DNA of 64,000 bases from Planctomycetota bacterium (GTDB lineage: Bacteria; Planctomycetota; J058): positions 1 to 64,000 of the forward strand of contig JAHBXY010000033.1 in the NCBI GenBank assembly GCA_019636275.1, given 5' to 3'. Position 1 is the first letter of the stretch. Every line of letters begins with the position of its first letter. A program made the position numbers and the translations under genes. This document shows, piece after piece, positions 30,100 through 39,136 of the stretch. The notes beneath the pieces are model-generated. The model was not told where the DNA came from and made no database searches. It was given only the letters and a program-made list of their open reading frames with translations.

Positions 30100-32105
30100 A
30101 TGGACGAGGCGCTCATCGTCCCGACCCGAGCGGACGGTGACGACCCGGCGGCCGAGGAGGTCGTCGGGTCGCCCGTCCCGGCGGGCGACCCGACGCCGCT
30201 CGCGCCCGCGCCAGGCACGCCGGTCGGCACACCGGTCGTCACACCGGTCGGCACGCCGGTCGGGGCGCCGGAGCCAGCCGACAAGGGCGCACCGCCGGCG
30301 GCCCGCGGCCCGGCGCCGGCGCGCTCGAGCCGCTGGGTCCTCGGCGCGGCGGCCGGGGTGGTGCTCGTCAGCCTCGCCGGCTGGGGGCTGACCTTCGCGC
30401 GGGAGCGGGCGCTCGCGGAGGCCGTCTTCTTCGACGCCCTCGCGCGGGCGCCGACGCCCATGGCGGTCCTCTCGCACGCGGACGCCACCCCGAGCTGGCT
30501 GCGCGGCGACCCGCGCGTGGAGGCGATCTTCGCCGCCGCGCGCGAGGCGCTGGCGGGCGAGCACGTGCGCCGGCGCGCCGCGCGCGAGCTGGGCCGCCTG
30601 GTCGAGGTGGCCTCGCTCGAGCAGTGGCGCGCGGTCTGCGACCGCGCCGCGGCCCTGGACCCGACCTGGGCCGAGCCCCTGGCCCTGCGCGCCCAGGCCA
30701 CGCTGGCCCTGGCCCGCGGGCGGGTGGAGGCGTCTGGCCCGCCGCCGCGCTTCGACGTGGTCGCGGCCGAGGCCGATCGCGAGCTCGCGCAGGCGCTGGC
30801 GCTCGAGCCGGCGCGCGCGGCGGAGCTCCTCGGCGGCGGGCGCGCCTGCTCCTGGCGGTTCCCCCGGCGACGCCGACGGCGCGGCGCCGCGCCGCCACCC
30901 GGGTCATCGCGCAGGCGCTCGACCTCGCCGGCGACGAGGGGCCGGCGTCGCCGCTGGCGCGGGCCCAGCACCTCGCCTTGCAGGGCGAGTGGCAGGCGGC
31001 GGGCGCGCACGCCGACCGCGCGGCGACCGAGGCCCCCGGGTCCGTCGAGGCGCGGCTCCTGCAGGCCGAGGCGCGGCTGCGCGCGGGGCATCACGCCGAG
31101 GCGGCGGCGCTGGCGCAGGCGCTGCTCGTCGACGCCCCCTGGTCGGGCGATGCGGCCGCCCTCGAGGTCGAGGCGCGGCTGGCGCTGGGCGCCCGGGGGG
31201 TCACGTCGCATGCCGTCGATCGGGCGCTGACCGTCGACCCCGACCACCCCCGGGCCCTGGCCGCGAGGGCCTACCTGGGCCTGCAGCGCGACGCCGCCGG
31301 GCTCGTGACCTCGCCCGCCCAGCGGCGCGAGGCGGCCCGGCAGGCGGCCGAGCGGGCGCTGCGCCTCGACCCGGCGCAGCCCTTGGCGCACGCGGTCCTG
31401 GCCGAGCTGGGCGACGCGGCGGGCGACGTCGTGGTCGCGCTCGTCGCCGCGGGCCGCGCCCGCCAGCACGGCGCCCACCTGCCCGACGTCCACGTCCTGC
31501 GCGGCCGCCTGCGCGGCCGCCACCAGGGCGACGTGGGCGCGCTCGACGACTTCGATCAGGCGCTGCGTCTGCGGCCGGCCGACGCGCGGGCCCTCGCCAA
31601 CCGCGCCGGGCTGCTCCTGGCGCGCGGCTACGTCCCGGCGGCGCTCGCCGCGGCCGACGAGGCCCTGCGCGTCGACCCGAACCTCGCCGAGGCCTTCCTG
31701 CACCGGGCCCGCGCCCACCTCAAGGCGCGGCCGCGCGACCGGCAGCGGGCCTACGACGACCTCAACCAGGCCCTGCGCCGCGCGCCGGGCCTCGTCGAGG
31801 CCTGGCTGCACCGCGCGGTGGTCTTCCATGACCTCGCCATGCACGCCGAGGCGGTCGCCGACGTCGACCGCGCCCTGGCCCTCCTCGCGCCCGGCGCCGC
31901 GCGCCGGACGGACCTGCTCCTCGTGCGCGGGCGGAGCCTCCTCGGGCTCGCGCGCTGGGTCGAGGCCGAGGCCGCGCTGGCCGAGGTCGAGCGGCAGGGG
32001 CGCACGAGCCACCGCGACGAGGAGCGGCTGCACCTGCTGCGCGAGCGGCTCGCCGGCCGGCTCGACGACGCCGCGCTCCGCGAGGCGCTCGCGGCCACGC
32101 GCTGA
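30100..32105 (+). pseudogene. TPR-repeat membrane protein interrupted by one frameshift
   Basis: ATG at 30100 opens a frame with a Pro/Thr/Val-rich repeat (PVGTPVVTPVGTPVGAP) and a membrane helix (about 80-105, WVLGAAAGVVLVSLAGWGL). It then runs into helical TPR-like text up to about 30835. Coding then continues one base out of register to the stop at 32105, with at least seven clear TPRs (for example DDFDQALRLRPADARALANR, AAADEALRVDPNLAEAFLHR). The switch lies in a CGGCGGCGGG run. Apart from that shift the frame is clean, so a sequencing slip or a recent mutation is likely. It would display or scaffold proteins at the membrane. A -10-like TACGGT lies six bases before the ATG. Confidence 0.7.
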
Positions 32106-32127
32106 CCACACCCGAGAGGAGGCCCCC

Positions 32128-32652
32128 GTGTCCAGGACCCTGATCCCCGCCGCCCTGCTGGTCGGCGGCCTCGCGCTCGCCCTGGCCCCGAGCGGCGGCG
32201 CGCAGCAGGCCGACCGCGAGGTCCAGGCGCTGCGCCGCGAGGTCGAGGCGCTGCGCCAGGAGAAGAACAGGCTCCAGGACGAGAACATCGCCCTGGCCCG
32301 GCGCTTCGACCTCGAGCGCAAGCGCGCCATGGACGAGCGGGACGGCCTCCTGCAGAAGATCGCCCGGCTCGAGGCGGGCGGCGAGGGCGGCGCGCCGCTC
32401 GACCGCCTGCGCGTCACGCTGTCGTTCGACGACACGCCGGTCGACGACGCGCTGAGCTTCCTGCGCGACGTGACGAACATCCCGATCGAGGGCGACGGGC
32501 TCGAGGGCCTGGCGGTCAGCCTGCGCCTGCGCGACCTGTCGCCGCGCGCGGCGCTCTCGCTCCTGGCCACCAACGCCCGCGACGCCAAGGGCGGCTGGGT
32601 CGAGCTGCGCTGGCGCGAGGTCGACGACCGGGTCGAGGTCCGGCGCCCCTGA
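32128..32652 (+). CDS. Exported coiled-coil protein with secretin/TonB-short-like domain
   Basis: The product is 174 residues from GTG with a GAGAGGAGG site. A signal peptide (SRTLIPAALLVGGLALALA) is followed by a coiled coil (about 35-85, VQALRREVEALRQEKNRLQD). The end (about 90-174) is a small alpha/beta domain reading VTLSFDDTPVDDALSFLRDV and LRLRDLSPRAALSLLA, the pattern of the STN domain in secretins and TonB receptors. It probably contacts an envelope complex in the periplasm. It follows the TPR gene by 22 bases and may share its transcript. Confidence 0.75.
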   Translation: MSRTLIPAALLVGGLALALAPSGGAQQADREVQALRREVEALRQEKNRLQDENIALARRFDLERKRAMDERDGLLQKIARLEAGGEGGAPLDRLRVTLSFDDTPVDDALSFLRDVTNIPIEGDGLEGLAVSLRLRDLSPRAALSLLATNARDAKGGWVELRWREVDDRVEVRRP

Positions 32653-32700
32653 GCCTGCGTCCGACTCGCGTCGAGAGTGGAAGGGCGTGTGGCAGCTCAT

Positions 32701-32770
32701 GGGTCACGGAGAGCGGACCCACATGGAAGCCCCGTGTCCTCGTTCTTCGCTCCGTGCTCTCTGTGATCCC
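32701..32770. repeat. Imperfect inverted repeat between convergent genes
   Basis: The arms GGGTCACGGAGAGC (32701-32714) and GCTCTCTGTGATCCC (32756-32770) pair with two mismatches and are related to the dispersed GGTGA/AGAGGAG repeat. The 141-base gap lies between convergent genes, so a two-way terminator is plausible. Confidence 0.5.
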
Positions 32771-32793
32771 ATCAACTCGAAGGAGGCCTGCTG

Positions 32794-33856
32794 TCAGCGC
32801 GCCCGGTTCAGGGCGCCCACGACGCCCGGTCCGTCCGCCGGGGCCGGGGCGAGGAGCGGCAGGATGAGCTCGCGCTCGAGGGCCACGAGCGCGTCGACCT
32901 CGGCGGCGCGTCCCCCGGCGACGGCGGCCCACGTCGGGCGGGCGGCCGCGAGGACCGCCCACAGGGCCCGCTCGTCCTCGTAGGCCTCGAGGCGGTTGCG
33001 GCTGGGGTCGGCCAGGCGGCGCGCGACGTCGCGGCGGGCGGCGAGCCGCGCGAGCGCGCCGCCAGGGTCGCCCGCGGCGCCGGCCCGCGCGCGCCGGCGA
33101 GCGCCCAGCGGGTCGTGGGCGTCGTCGGCGAGCGCCGGCCCCGCGGCGGCCGTCCTCGTAGACGCCCCGCAGCGCCGCCGCGCGGGCGCGCTCGAGCTCG
33201 ACGAGCACGTCGCCCATGGCGTCGCGCGCCTCGCGCTCGCGGCCGTCGAGGTAGCCGTCGACCGAGCCGTGGCGGCGCTCGACGTGGGCGCGGAGGGCGG
33301 CGTGGTCGCCCAGGCGCTCGTGGACGGTCGGCCGCGCGGCGTCGTCGCGCACGACGCGCAGGGCGCCGCGCCGGCCGGCCTCGGCGAGCAGGCGCGCCTC
33401 GGCCTCGTCGACCGGGGCGTAGAGGTGGGCGCGCCAGGCGTCGTGCGCGGCCGACACGGCGTCGGCGCGCTCGGCCACCTCGCAGGGGGGCGCGTCGTCG
33501 CCGAGCGCGAGGAGGCCGTCGACCGCGTCGCGCAGCCGCGCCTTCAGGTCGCGCTCGACGAGCGCCGCGTCGACGCGCCGGCTGACCTCCTCGGTGATCG
33601 TGAGGATCACGGCCAGCTCGGCGGCCGTGTAGATCCAGCCGGCGACCGTGCCGCGGGCGACGGTGGCGACGCCCCGGAACGCGCGCAGGCGCAGGGCCGG
33701 CCGCAGGGCCTCGGCGGCGGTCTTCACGGCGGCGACCGAGAGGCCCAGCGCGGCGACGTCGATCACGTAGGCGCGGCCGTCGAAGCCGCCGCGCACGAGC
33801 TCGGGCAGGAGCATGCCCGCCGCCAGCGCCACCTGCGTGCGCATGAGGCCGTGCAT
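32794..33856 (-). pseudogene. Frameshifted membrane protein of unknown function
   Basis: From ATG at 33856 the protein begins MHGLMRTQVALAAGMLLPEL and has hydrophobic segments (VIDVAALGLSVAAVKTAAEA, GTVAGWIYTAAELAVILTI). A long soluble alpha-helical part follows. Good coding runs to about 33,150 (LRGVYED). It resumes one base out of frame and ends at 32794 with ...DVARRLADPSRNRLEAYEDE and VGALNRAR. Coding-like residues also extend upstream of 33856 without a start codon (GDYAFERLALGRAARSRF). No family is recognised. The upstream gene, 110 bases away, is bestrophin-like. Confidence 0.55.
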
Positions 33857-33965
33857 GAAGCGCGAGCGGGCGGCGCGGCCGAGCGCCAGGCGCTCGAAGG
33901 CGTAGTCGCCCGCGACGGCGCCGGCGGAGAACAGGCCGTAGTGGACGAAGAAGTCGACTGACGTC

Positions 33966-34871
33966 TCAGGTCTGGACGGGACGCTCGGCCTCGAGCAGGG
34001 CCAGGAGGTCGCCCTCGATCGTCTCGCAGATCCCGTCGAGGGGCAGGTGGCTGAGGCTGCGAATCGAGAACGGGTTCTGCAGCTCGGTCCCGATGTGGTC
34101 GAGCGCGAGGACCGGGTAGGCGATGAACATCGTGATGAGCGGCGTGAGCCAGCCCGTCGGCTCGACGAGCGCGAAGGGGACGATCAGCAGGTAGAGGACG
34201 ATGAACCGCCGGACCTTGGCGGCGTAGGCGAACGCCAGCGGCGTCTTGAGGATCCGCTCGCAGGCGCCGTAGTGATCGACGAGCAGGCCGCGCTGGCGCT
34301 CGAGCTCGAGGAACGCCCACGCGTCGAGGCCGCCGGCGCGGGCGGAGCGCAGGAGCTCGGCCATGCGGGCGGCGACGTGGTTGGGCAGGTGCCGCGCGCT
34401 GGCCGCCGCCGCCGCCGCGTCGGGGCCGATCAGCCGCGCCGCCTCGGGGAGCTCCCGCTCCCCGCGGAGGCTGTGGCGGATCGCGTGGGGGAGGGCCGCC
34501 GCCCAGCCCACGAAGGCGCGGCGCCAGGCCGCCTCGGCCGGGCCGTAGGCCAGGGCGGCGACGGCCAGGTTCCTCGACTGGTTGACGATCCCGCCCCAGA
34601 GCTTGCGGGCCTCCCACCAGCGCTCGTAGCCCGAGTTGGTGCGCAGGACGAGGAACAGGCCGATCACGGCGCCCGAGACCTCGACCGGCCGCTCGGCGAT
34701 CCCCAGCGGCGTGACGGCGCGGTGGAACCAGGTGATCACCGCCGCGGCCGCCGCGAACACGAGCATGCGGGGGAAGATCGCCGGGGTGGCGGTGCCGCGG
34801 ATGGCGAAGGCGAAGCGCCAGAAGCGCGCCGGGTCGATCGGCACCCGCGGCTGCGGGGTCGGGGTCAGCAC
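33966..34871 (-). CDS. Bestrophin-like (UPF0187) ion-channel family protein
   Basis: The product is 301 residues from GTG. The family pattern is clear: hydrophobic helix (FAAAAAVITWFHRAV), then AVIGLFLVLRTNSGYERWWEARKLWG, a central helical region, LLVDHYGACERILKTPLAFAYA, and the C-terminal DHIGTELQNPF. Bacterial members form pentameric anion or cation channels in the inner membrane. It starts 58 bases after the amidinotransferase stop on the same strand, so it may be the tail of the hopanoid operon. A functional link is not evident. Confidence 0.9.
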   Translation of the reverse strand: MLTPTPQPRVPIDPARFWRFAFAIRGTATPAIFPRMLVFAAAAAVITWFHRAVTPLGIAERPVEVSGAVIGLFLVLRTNSGYERWWEARKLWGGIVNQSRNLAVAALAYGPAEAAWRRAFVGWAAALPHAIRHSLRGERELPEAARLIGPDAAAAAASARHLPNHVAARMAELLRSARAGGLDAWAFLELERQRGLLVDHYGACERILKTPLAFAYAAKVRRFIVLYLLIVPFALVEPTGWLTPLITMFIAYPVLALDHIGTELQNPFSIRSLSHLPLDGICETIEGDLLALLEAERPVQT

Positions 34872-34929
34872 GGGCGCGCTCCGGGTCGGTCGGTCTTCAT
34901 GAGGCCCTCGTCGAGCTGCGCCCGGGCGG

Positions 34930-36054
34930 CTAGAAGTACGACTGCAGGCCGCCGCGGCGGCGCACGTCGAGCGTGGCGCAGTGGAACGAGCCGCCGAAGG
35001 GCAGGTACTCGGCGAAGGCGACCGGGATGGGCTGGAAGCCGTGGCGCTTCAGCGTCTCGATCATGCCCTTCTGCGAGCGCTCGACGACCACGCGCTTCTC
35101 GTCGAGCATGAGCACGTTGAGGCTGATCCAGAGGCTGGTCATGGAGCAGTACTCGAACGCCATGCCCGGGATCGGCTCCGGCTGCGGGGCCACGATCACG
35201 TCCCACGAGCGGAACATCTTCGGCAGGCGCTCCACCGGGACGTAGGCCGGGTTGATGAGCAGCTTGCCGGGCGCCAGCGGCATGAAGGTCGAGTCGATGT
35301 GCATGGGGGTGCGGCAGGTCGTCTCGACCTCGTGCACCTGGAAGCGGTCGCCGAGGTGGCGGCGCATCCACTCGATGCCGAAGGCGTTGGTGACGTTGCT
35401 CCGCTGGACGAACAGGTCGCGGCCGCAACGGACGAAGTCGGCCGCGTCGAACACCGGCTCGAACTCGGTGATGACGTAGCGCATGGGCTCGCCCTCGGCC
35501 GGGATCGTGTAGTCCTGCGCGTAGAGCTCGTCGGTGAGCTGCGGCCGGGGCGCGGCCGTCCAGCGCGCGCCGCGGCGGAAGTAGTCCTTGAACAGCGACC
35601 GGTAGGCCTCGGGCTCGAAGTAGCGGCAGCGCCAGGCCATGGGCGTCTCGATGATCTCGTCGCCCAGGACCATGAAGCCGTCGCGCGGGCAGGCCAGCGA
35701 GAAGCCGCGCGACGACCACAGGGGCGAGGCGAAGCGGCGGGTGAGCGGCAGCGGGTCCGGCCGGCGGACCTTCACGCCCTCGGCCTCGAGCACGCGCACG
35801 AAGCCGTCGAGCTGCTCCTGCGCGCGCCGGGTCAAGAACCACGGGTAGCGCCGTCCGCCGAAGAAGCGCAGCAGGAAGGCGGCCTTCTTCGGCACGTTGA
35901 AGGTCACCGACACGTGGTGGGGCGGCACGACGGACCCGTCGATGCGGCCGACGATCACCTCTTCGAGCGGGTCCCAGCCGTTGTAGGAGTTGACGGGGCA
36001 GGCCATCGACGACGCCTGGTCGGCGCGCCGTGTCTCGATGGCGACTTCGGTCAT
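34930..36054 (-). CDS. Glycine amidinotransferase-like enzyme in hopanoid operon
   Basis: The product is 374 residues. ATG has AGGAGG 8 bases upstream and overlaps the previous stop (TGATG). It is strikingly similar over its whole length to arginine:glycine amidinotransferase: CPVNSYNGWDPLEEVIVG at the start, EIIETPMAWRCRYFE, FDAADFVRCGRDLF with the catalytic Asp, TPMHIDSTF with the catalytic His, and SFHCATLDVRRRG with the nucleophilic Cys near 359. The family moves the amidino group of arginine to a primary amine. Its place at the end of an hpnI/J/K operon suggests the acceptor is an amino-hopanoid made by HpnI/HpnK/HpnJ, giving a guanidine. Guanidinoacetate synthesis is the alternative. 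Confidence 0.93.
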   Translation of the reverse strand: MTEVAIETRRADQASSMACPVNSYNGWDPLEEVIVGRIDGSVVPPHHVSVTFNVPKKAAFLLRFFGGRRYPWFLTRRAQEQLDGFVRVLEAEGVKVRRPDPLPLTRRFASPLWSSRGFSLACPRDGFMVLGDEIIETPMAWRCRYFEPEAYRSLFKDYFRRGARWTAAPRPQLTDELYAQDYTIPAEGEPMRYVITEFEPVFDAADFVRCGRDLFVQRSNVTNAFGIEWMRRHLGDRFQVHEVETTCRTPMHIDSTFMPLAPGKLLINPAYVPVERLPKMFRSWDVIVAPQPEPIPGMAFEYCSMTSLWISLNVLMLDEKRVVVERSQKGMIETLKRHGFQPIPVAFAEYLPFGGSFHCATLDVRRRGGLQSYF

Positions 36055-37154
36055 CAGGGGACCTCCTGGGGCAAGGGGTGGGGCGGGGGGGCGCTCGGCG
36101 CCCCCTCCGCGGGATCGCGCCGCGGCGGCCGCCACGACCCGAACAGGGCCATGGGCGCGATGCCGAGCGCGGTGTAGATGAGCTGCCTCGAGCGGCGCAG
36201 GAGGCCGAACGCGAGGGCCGTGGGCTCGTCGAGGCCGAAGCCCAGGCCGACGAGCACGATCCCCCCCTCCTGGACGCCGGCGCTGGCGGGCACGAACGAG
36301 CCGACGGCGGTCGCCGCCAGGGCGAGCGCCCCGATCGCGAGCACCTCCAGCGGCGAGAGCGCGATCCCGAGCGCGTGGGCGAAGATCGCCACCTCGAGCG
36401 CCTCGATCGTCCAGCCGGCGAGCGCCAGCCCGAACATGAGCGCGAGGCGCGCCCGCCGGCGGCGGTACGCCCCCTCGAGCGCCTCGTCCAGGCGCTGGAG
36501 GGTGGGGTCGTGGCGCGCGAGCCAGCGGCGGCCGGGGCGGCTCCAGCCGAGGAGCCGGGCCACGAGCGCGCGGAGGCCGCGCCGCTGGAGCACGTACACG
36601 ACGGAGATCCCCCCGCCCGCCAGCACGGCCATCGCCGCGGCCGCCGGCCCCATGCCGCCGAGCCGGCCCACGCCGCCGGTGGCCAGCGCGGCCACGAGGC
36701 CCAGCGCGAGGAAGAGCGCCAGCGCCAGGGTGATCACCGTGCGCAGCACGAGCACGCTCGCGACCGCCACGGGGACGGGCACCCCCCAGCGCTGGAGGAC
36801 CAGCACCTTGTAAGGCTCGCCGCCGACCGACACGCCCGGGAGGAGGCCGTTGAGGTTCTCCCCCACGGCGTAGAGCAGGTAGAGCCGGGGCAGCGAGACG
36901 GGCGGCCGCTCGGGGAAGGCGAGGCGCCAGGCGACCGTCTCGACCGCGAACGCGAGGGCCGTCGGCAGGAGGAACAGGAGCGCCGCGCCCCAGCCCACCC
37001 GGCGCAGCTGGGCCAGGAGCTCCGCGGGGCCCACCGAGCGGACGAGCCAGGCGAAGAGCGCCAGCCCGCCCAGGAGCAGGGCCACGTGCACGATCGTGGC
37101 GAGCCGCCGCCCTCCGGCGGCCTCGCGCTGCTCGGGCGTCGCCGGCGGCGTCAC
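36054..37154 (-). CDS. LPG-synthase-TM / HpnL-like membrane protein
   Basis: The product is 366 residues from a GTG overlapping the hpnK stop (GTGA). Its stop overlaps the amidinotransferase ATG. About eight membrane helices and the family signatures YLLYAVGENLNGLLPGVSVGGEPYK and GSFVPASAGVQEGGIVLVGL place it in the flippase-like domain of lysylphosphatidylglycerol synthases (COG0392/UPF0104). Hopanoid clusters often carry a member called HpnL. A role in flipping or trafficking the finished hopanoid across the inner membrane is inferred. The charged C-terminus is short. Confidence 0.85.
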   Translation of the reverse strand: MTPPATPEQREAAGGRRLATIVHVALLLGGLALFAWLVRSVGPAELLAQLRRVGWGAALLFLLPTALAFAVETVAWRLAFPERPPVSLPRLYLLYAVGENLNGLLPGVSVGGEPYKVLVLQRWGVPVPVAVASVLVLRTVITLALALFLALGLVAALATGGVGRLGGMGPAAAAMAVLAGGGISVVYVLQRRGLRALVARLLGWSRPGRRWLARHDPTLQRLDEALEGAYRRRRARLALMFGLALAGWTIEALEVAIFAHALGIALSPLEVLAIGALALAATAVGSFVPASAGVQEGGIVLVGLGFGLDEPTALAFGLLRRSRQLIYTALGIAPMALFGSWRPPRRDPAEGAPSAPPPHPLPQEVP

Positions 37155-37978
37155 GGGCGCCGCTCCAGGACCACGCCGCGCGCCGCGACGGCGGCGGCCA
37201 CCTCCGGCGCGAGCAGGGCGGCGAGCTCGCGGTCCTCGGCCGGGGGCGCCGCCCCGGGGTGCAGGTACAGCTCGGTCGCGCCCTGGACCTCGTCGACCAG
37301 CCCCACGAGCACGCGGGCGTCGGGCGGGTCGAAGGTCGACAAGAGCCCGAGGACGCGGTCGCGCACGGGGAGCCCGGCGCGCCGGAGCGCCCGCCGGGCC
37401 CACGGCGCCAGGAGGCCGAACACGGCCGCGTGGGCCACCTTGTAGACCAGCGGCCGCGGGTTGAGCAGGAGCGCCGGCGCCAGCCGCTCGCGCGGCACGC
37501 GCACCTCCGGGCGCCCGTACGCCGGCAGGAGCCGGCAGAGCGCCCACAGGACCGGCGGCGCGAGGTGCAGGTTGAGGTGGCCGTCGACGTGGCGCAGCGG
37601 CAGGCCCGAGGCCCGGAAGCGCGCGAGCTGCGCCTCGACCTCGCGCGCGGCCGCCGCGCGCGCGCGCGGGTCGAGCGTGATGCGCAGGGCCTGGCGCACG
37701 GGGTCCCGGCGCAGCCAGCCGTCGGGCGTCGTGAGGCCGAGCGTCGGGTCGTGGGGCACGGCGGCCGGGGCGTCGGCGAGGGCGAGGTGCAGCCCGACCT
37801 CCAGCCTCGGGCGCGCCCGGGCCAGGGCGACGGCCTCCGCGGCGGCCGGCGCCGTGATCATCAGGCTGGCCGAGGTGAGCACGCCCTCGTCGTGGGCGCG
37901 CGCGACGGCGGCGTTGACGCGAGGCGAGCGCCCGAAGTCGTCGGCGTTGATCCGCAGCCGCGGGCGCGCGTCGGCCAT
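37151..37978 (-). CDS. hpnK: HpnK, YdjC-family hopanoid deacetylase
   Basis: The product is 275 residues. ATG overlaps the preceding stop (TGATG). It is a YdjC-type carbohydrate deacetylase, with metal-binding residues in RLRINADDFGRSPRVNAAV, a histidine in GLHLAL and HVDGHLNLHLAPPV. The C-terminal TELYLHPGAAP is also typical. In Burkholderia HpnK removes the acetyl group from N-acetylglucosaminyl-bacteriohopanetetrol made by HpnI, leaving an amine. The neighbours hpnI and hpnJ fix the assignment. The freed amine is the expected acceptor for the amidinotransferase two genes downstream. Confidence 0.88.
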   Translation of the reverse strand: MADARPRLRINADDFGRSPRVNAAVARAHDEGVLTSASLMITAPAAAEAVALARARPRLEVGLHLALADAPAAVPHDPTLGLTTPDGWLRRDPVRQALRITLDPRARAAAAREVEAQLARFRASGLPLRHVDGHLNLHLAPPVLWALCRLLPAYGRPEVRVPRERLAPALLLNPRPLVYKVAHAAVFGLLAPWARRALRRAGLPVRDRVLGLLSTFDPPDARVLVGLVDEVQGATELYLHPGAAPPAEDRELAALLAPEVAAAVAARGVVLERRP

Positions 37979-39135
37979 CAGAGCCGCCGGATCCAGCCCA
38001 GGCCGCCGAGGATCGCCCCCAACGACGCGGCGTTGTCGCGCGTGAACAGCGCCCCGGCGGCCTCGAGCGGCCGGCCGCGGCGCAGGGCGCCCATGGCGTC
38101 CGAGAGCGAGATCCCGAGGTGGTGCATGACGCTCGGGTCGCGGTAGCAGTCGATCATGCAGCGCGTGCAGCCGTCGCGGACGCGCTGGGAGCCGTCGAAC
38201 TCCCAGATCGAGCACATGGGGGTGTCCCACTGGTGGCAGCGGTAGAGCTGCAGGCGCCAGTCGAGGTAGTAGTACTTCCAGCCGGCGTAGCACTCGAAGC
38301 GCTGCGGCTCCTTGCGCACGAAGCGCTTCATCTCCTCGACCGACGCCCGCGGGTTGACGACGTGGATCCGCCCGCGCAGGGCGTTCACCTGGTCGAACGC
38401 CGCCAGGAGCTCGTCGTCGGTGAGGTCGACCAGCGCGCCGTCGGAGAACGACAGGTAGCTCGACCCGAGCGACCGGAGCGGGTAGCTGAAGGTCACGCTC
38501 CGGAAGCCCAGCGAGGCGAGGAACTCGGGGAGCCGCGGCAGGTCGGCCGTGACCAGGCGGCTCAGCGTCACGCTGGCGGTCGTCTGCACGCCCGCCGCGC
38601 GCAGGACCTCGTTGGCCCGCGCGATCTTGTCGCACACGCCCGGGAGGCGGCGGTTGTGCTCGTGGACCTCGGGCGTGACCGCGTCGACGGACATGATCGC
38701 CGAGCCGAGGCCGGCGTCGATCAGCTGCTCGAGCATGGCGTCCGTGAACAGGGCGGCGTTCGAGCAGATCAGCGACTGCATGCCGCGGGCCCGCGCGTGG
38801 CGGAGCATGTCGAACAGCCCGCGGTGCATGAGCGGCTCGCCGCCGACGAGGACCAGGTAGCGCACCCCTTGCGCGTAGAGGATGTCGATCGCCGCGAGGG
38901 CCTCGGCGGTGTCGACGTAGACGTGGCGGTCGCGCGGGAGGGCGTCGACGGCGAAGCCGCAGAAGCCGCAGTTGGCGTTGCAGGCGTTCGTGATGGCGAA
39001 CTGGGCGAACCCCGGGCCACCGTCGCGCAGGACGCCCGCGACGAGGCCGAGCGCCGTGTCCTTCTTCAGCGCGGGGTCGTCGGGGGCGGGGCCGCGGCGG
39101 ACCGGCGCGGCCGCGACCGGCAGCGGGCGCGCCAC
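37978..39135 (-). CDS. Second radical SAM enzyme of hopanoid operon, HpnH-like C-terminus
   Basis: The product is 385 residues from GTG, starting one base after the hpnJ stop. A radical SAM cluster motif C-x3-C-x2-C lies at residues 52-59 (NACNANCGFCGF), followed by VLVGGEPLMH and a TIM-barrel core. The tail has extra cysteines (FECYAG, YRCHQW, PMCSIW, DGCTRCMIDCYRD), suggesting auxiliary iron-sulfur clusters of a SPASM/twitch type. The last is reminiscent of HpnH. The N-terminus does not match HpnH, so it is not called as adenosylhopane synthase. It is probably an extra modification of the hopanoid side chain or headgroup, and the reaction is unknown. Confidence 0.8.
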   Translation of the reverse strand: MARPLPVAAAPVRRGPAPDDPALKKDTALGLVAGVLRDGGPGFAQFAITNACNANCGFCGFAVDALPRDRHVYVDTAEALAAIDILYAQGVRYLVLVGGEPLMHRGLFDMLRHARARGMQSLICSNAALFTDAMLEQLIDAGLGSAIMSVDAVTPEVHEHNRRLPGVCDKIARANEVLRAAGVQTTASVTLSRLVTADLPRLPEFLASLGFRSVTFSYPLRSLGSSYLSFSDGALVDLTDDELLAAFDQVNALRGRIHVVNPRASVEEMKRFVRKEPQRFECYAGWKYYYLDWRLQLYRCHQWDTPMCSIWEFDGSQRVRDGCTRCMIDCYRDPSVMHHLGISLSDAMGALRRGRPLEAAGALFTRDNAASLGAILGGLGWIRRL

Positions 39136-39136
39136 G

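Noticed and set aside
30820..30850. Programmed ribosomal frameshift in the TPR gene
   Set aside because: There is no slippery heptamer or downstream pseudoknot, and the site is a CGG/G-run near other frameshifted genes. Simple indel is likelier.
36054..36180. Amidinotransferase as a creatine-type or antibiotic-cluster gene unrelated to neighbours
   Set aside because: Not excluded biochemically, but TGATG overlap with the hopanoid operon makes an independent pathway less likely. It is kept as the stated alternative.
37978..39135. Adenosylhopane synthase HpnH
   Set aside because: The C-terminal cysteine cluster is reminiscent of HpnH, but the N-terminal half and the radical SAM context do not match the HpnH signature I know.
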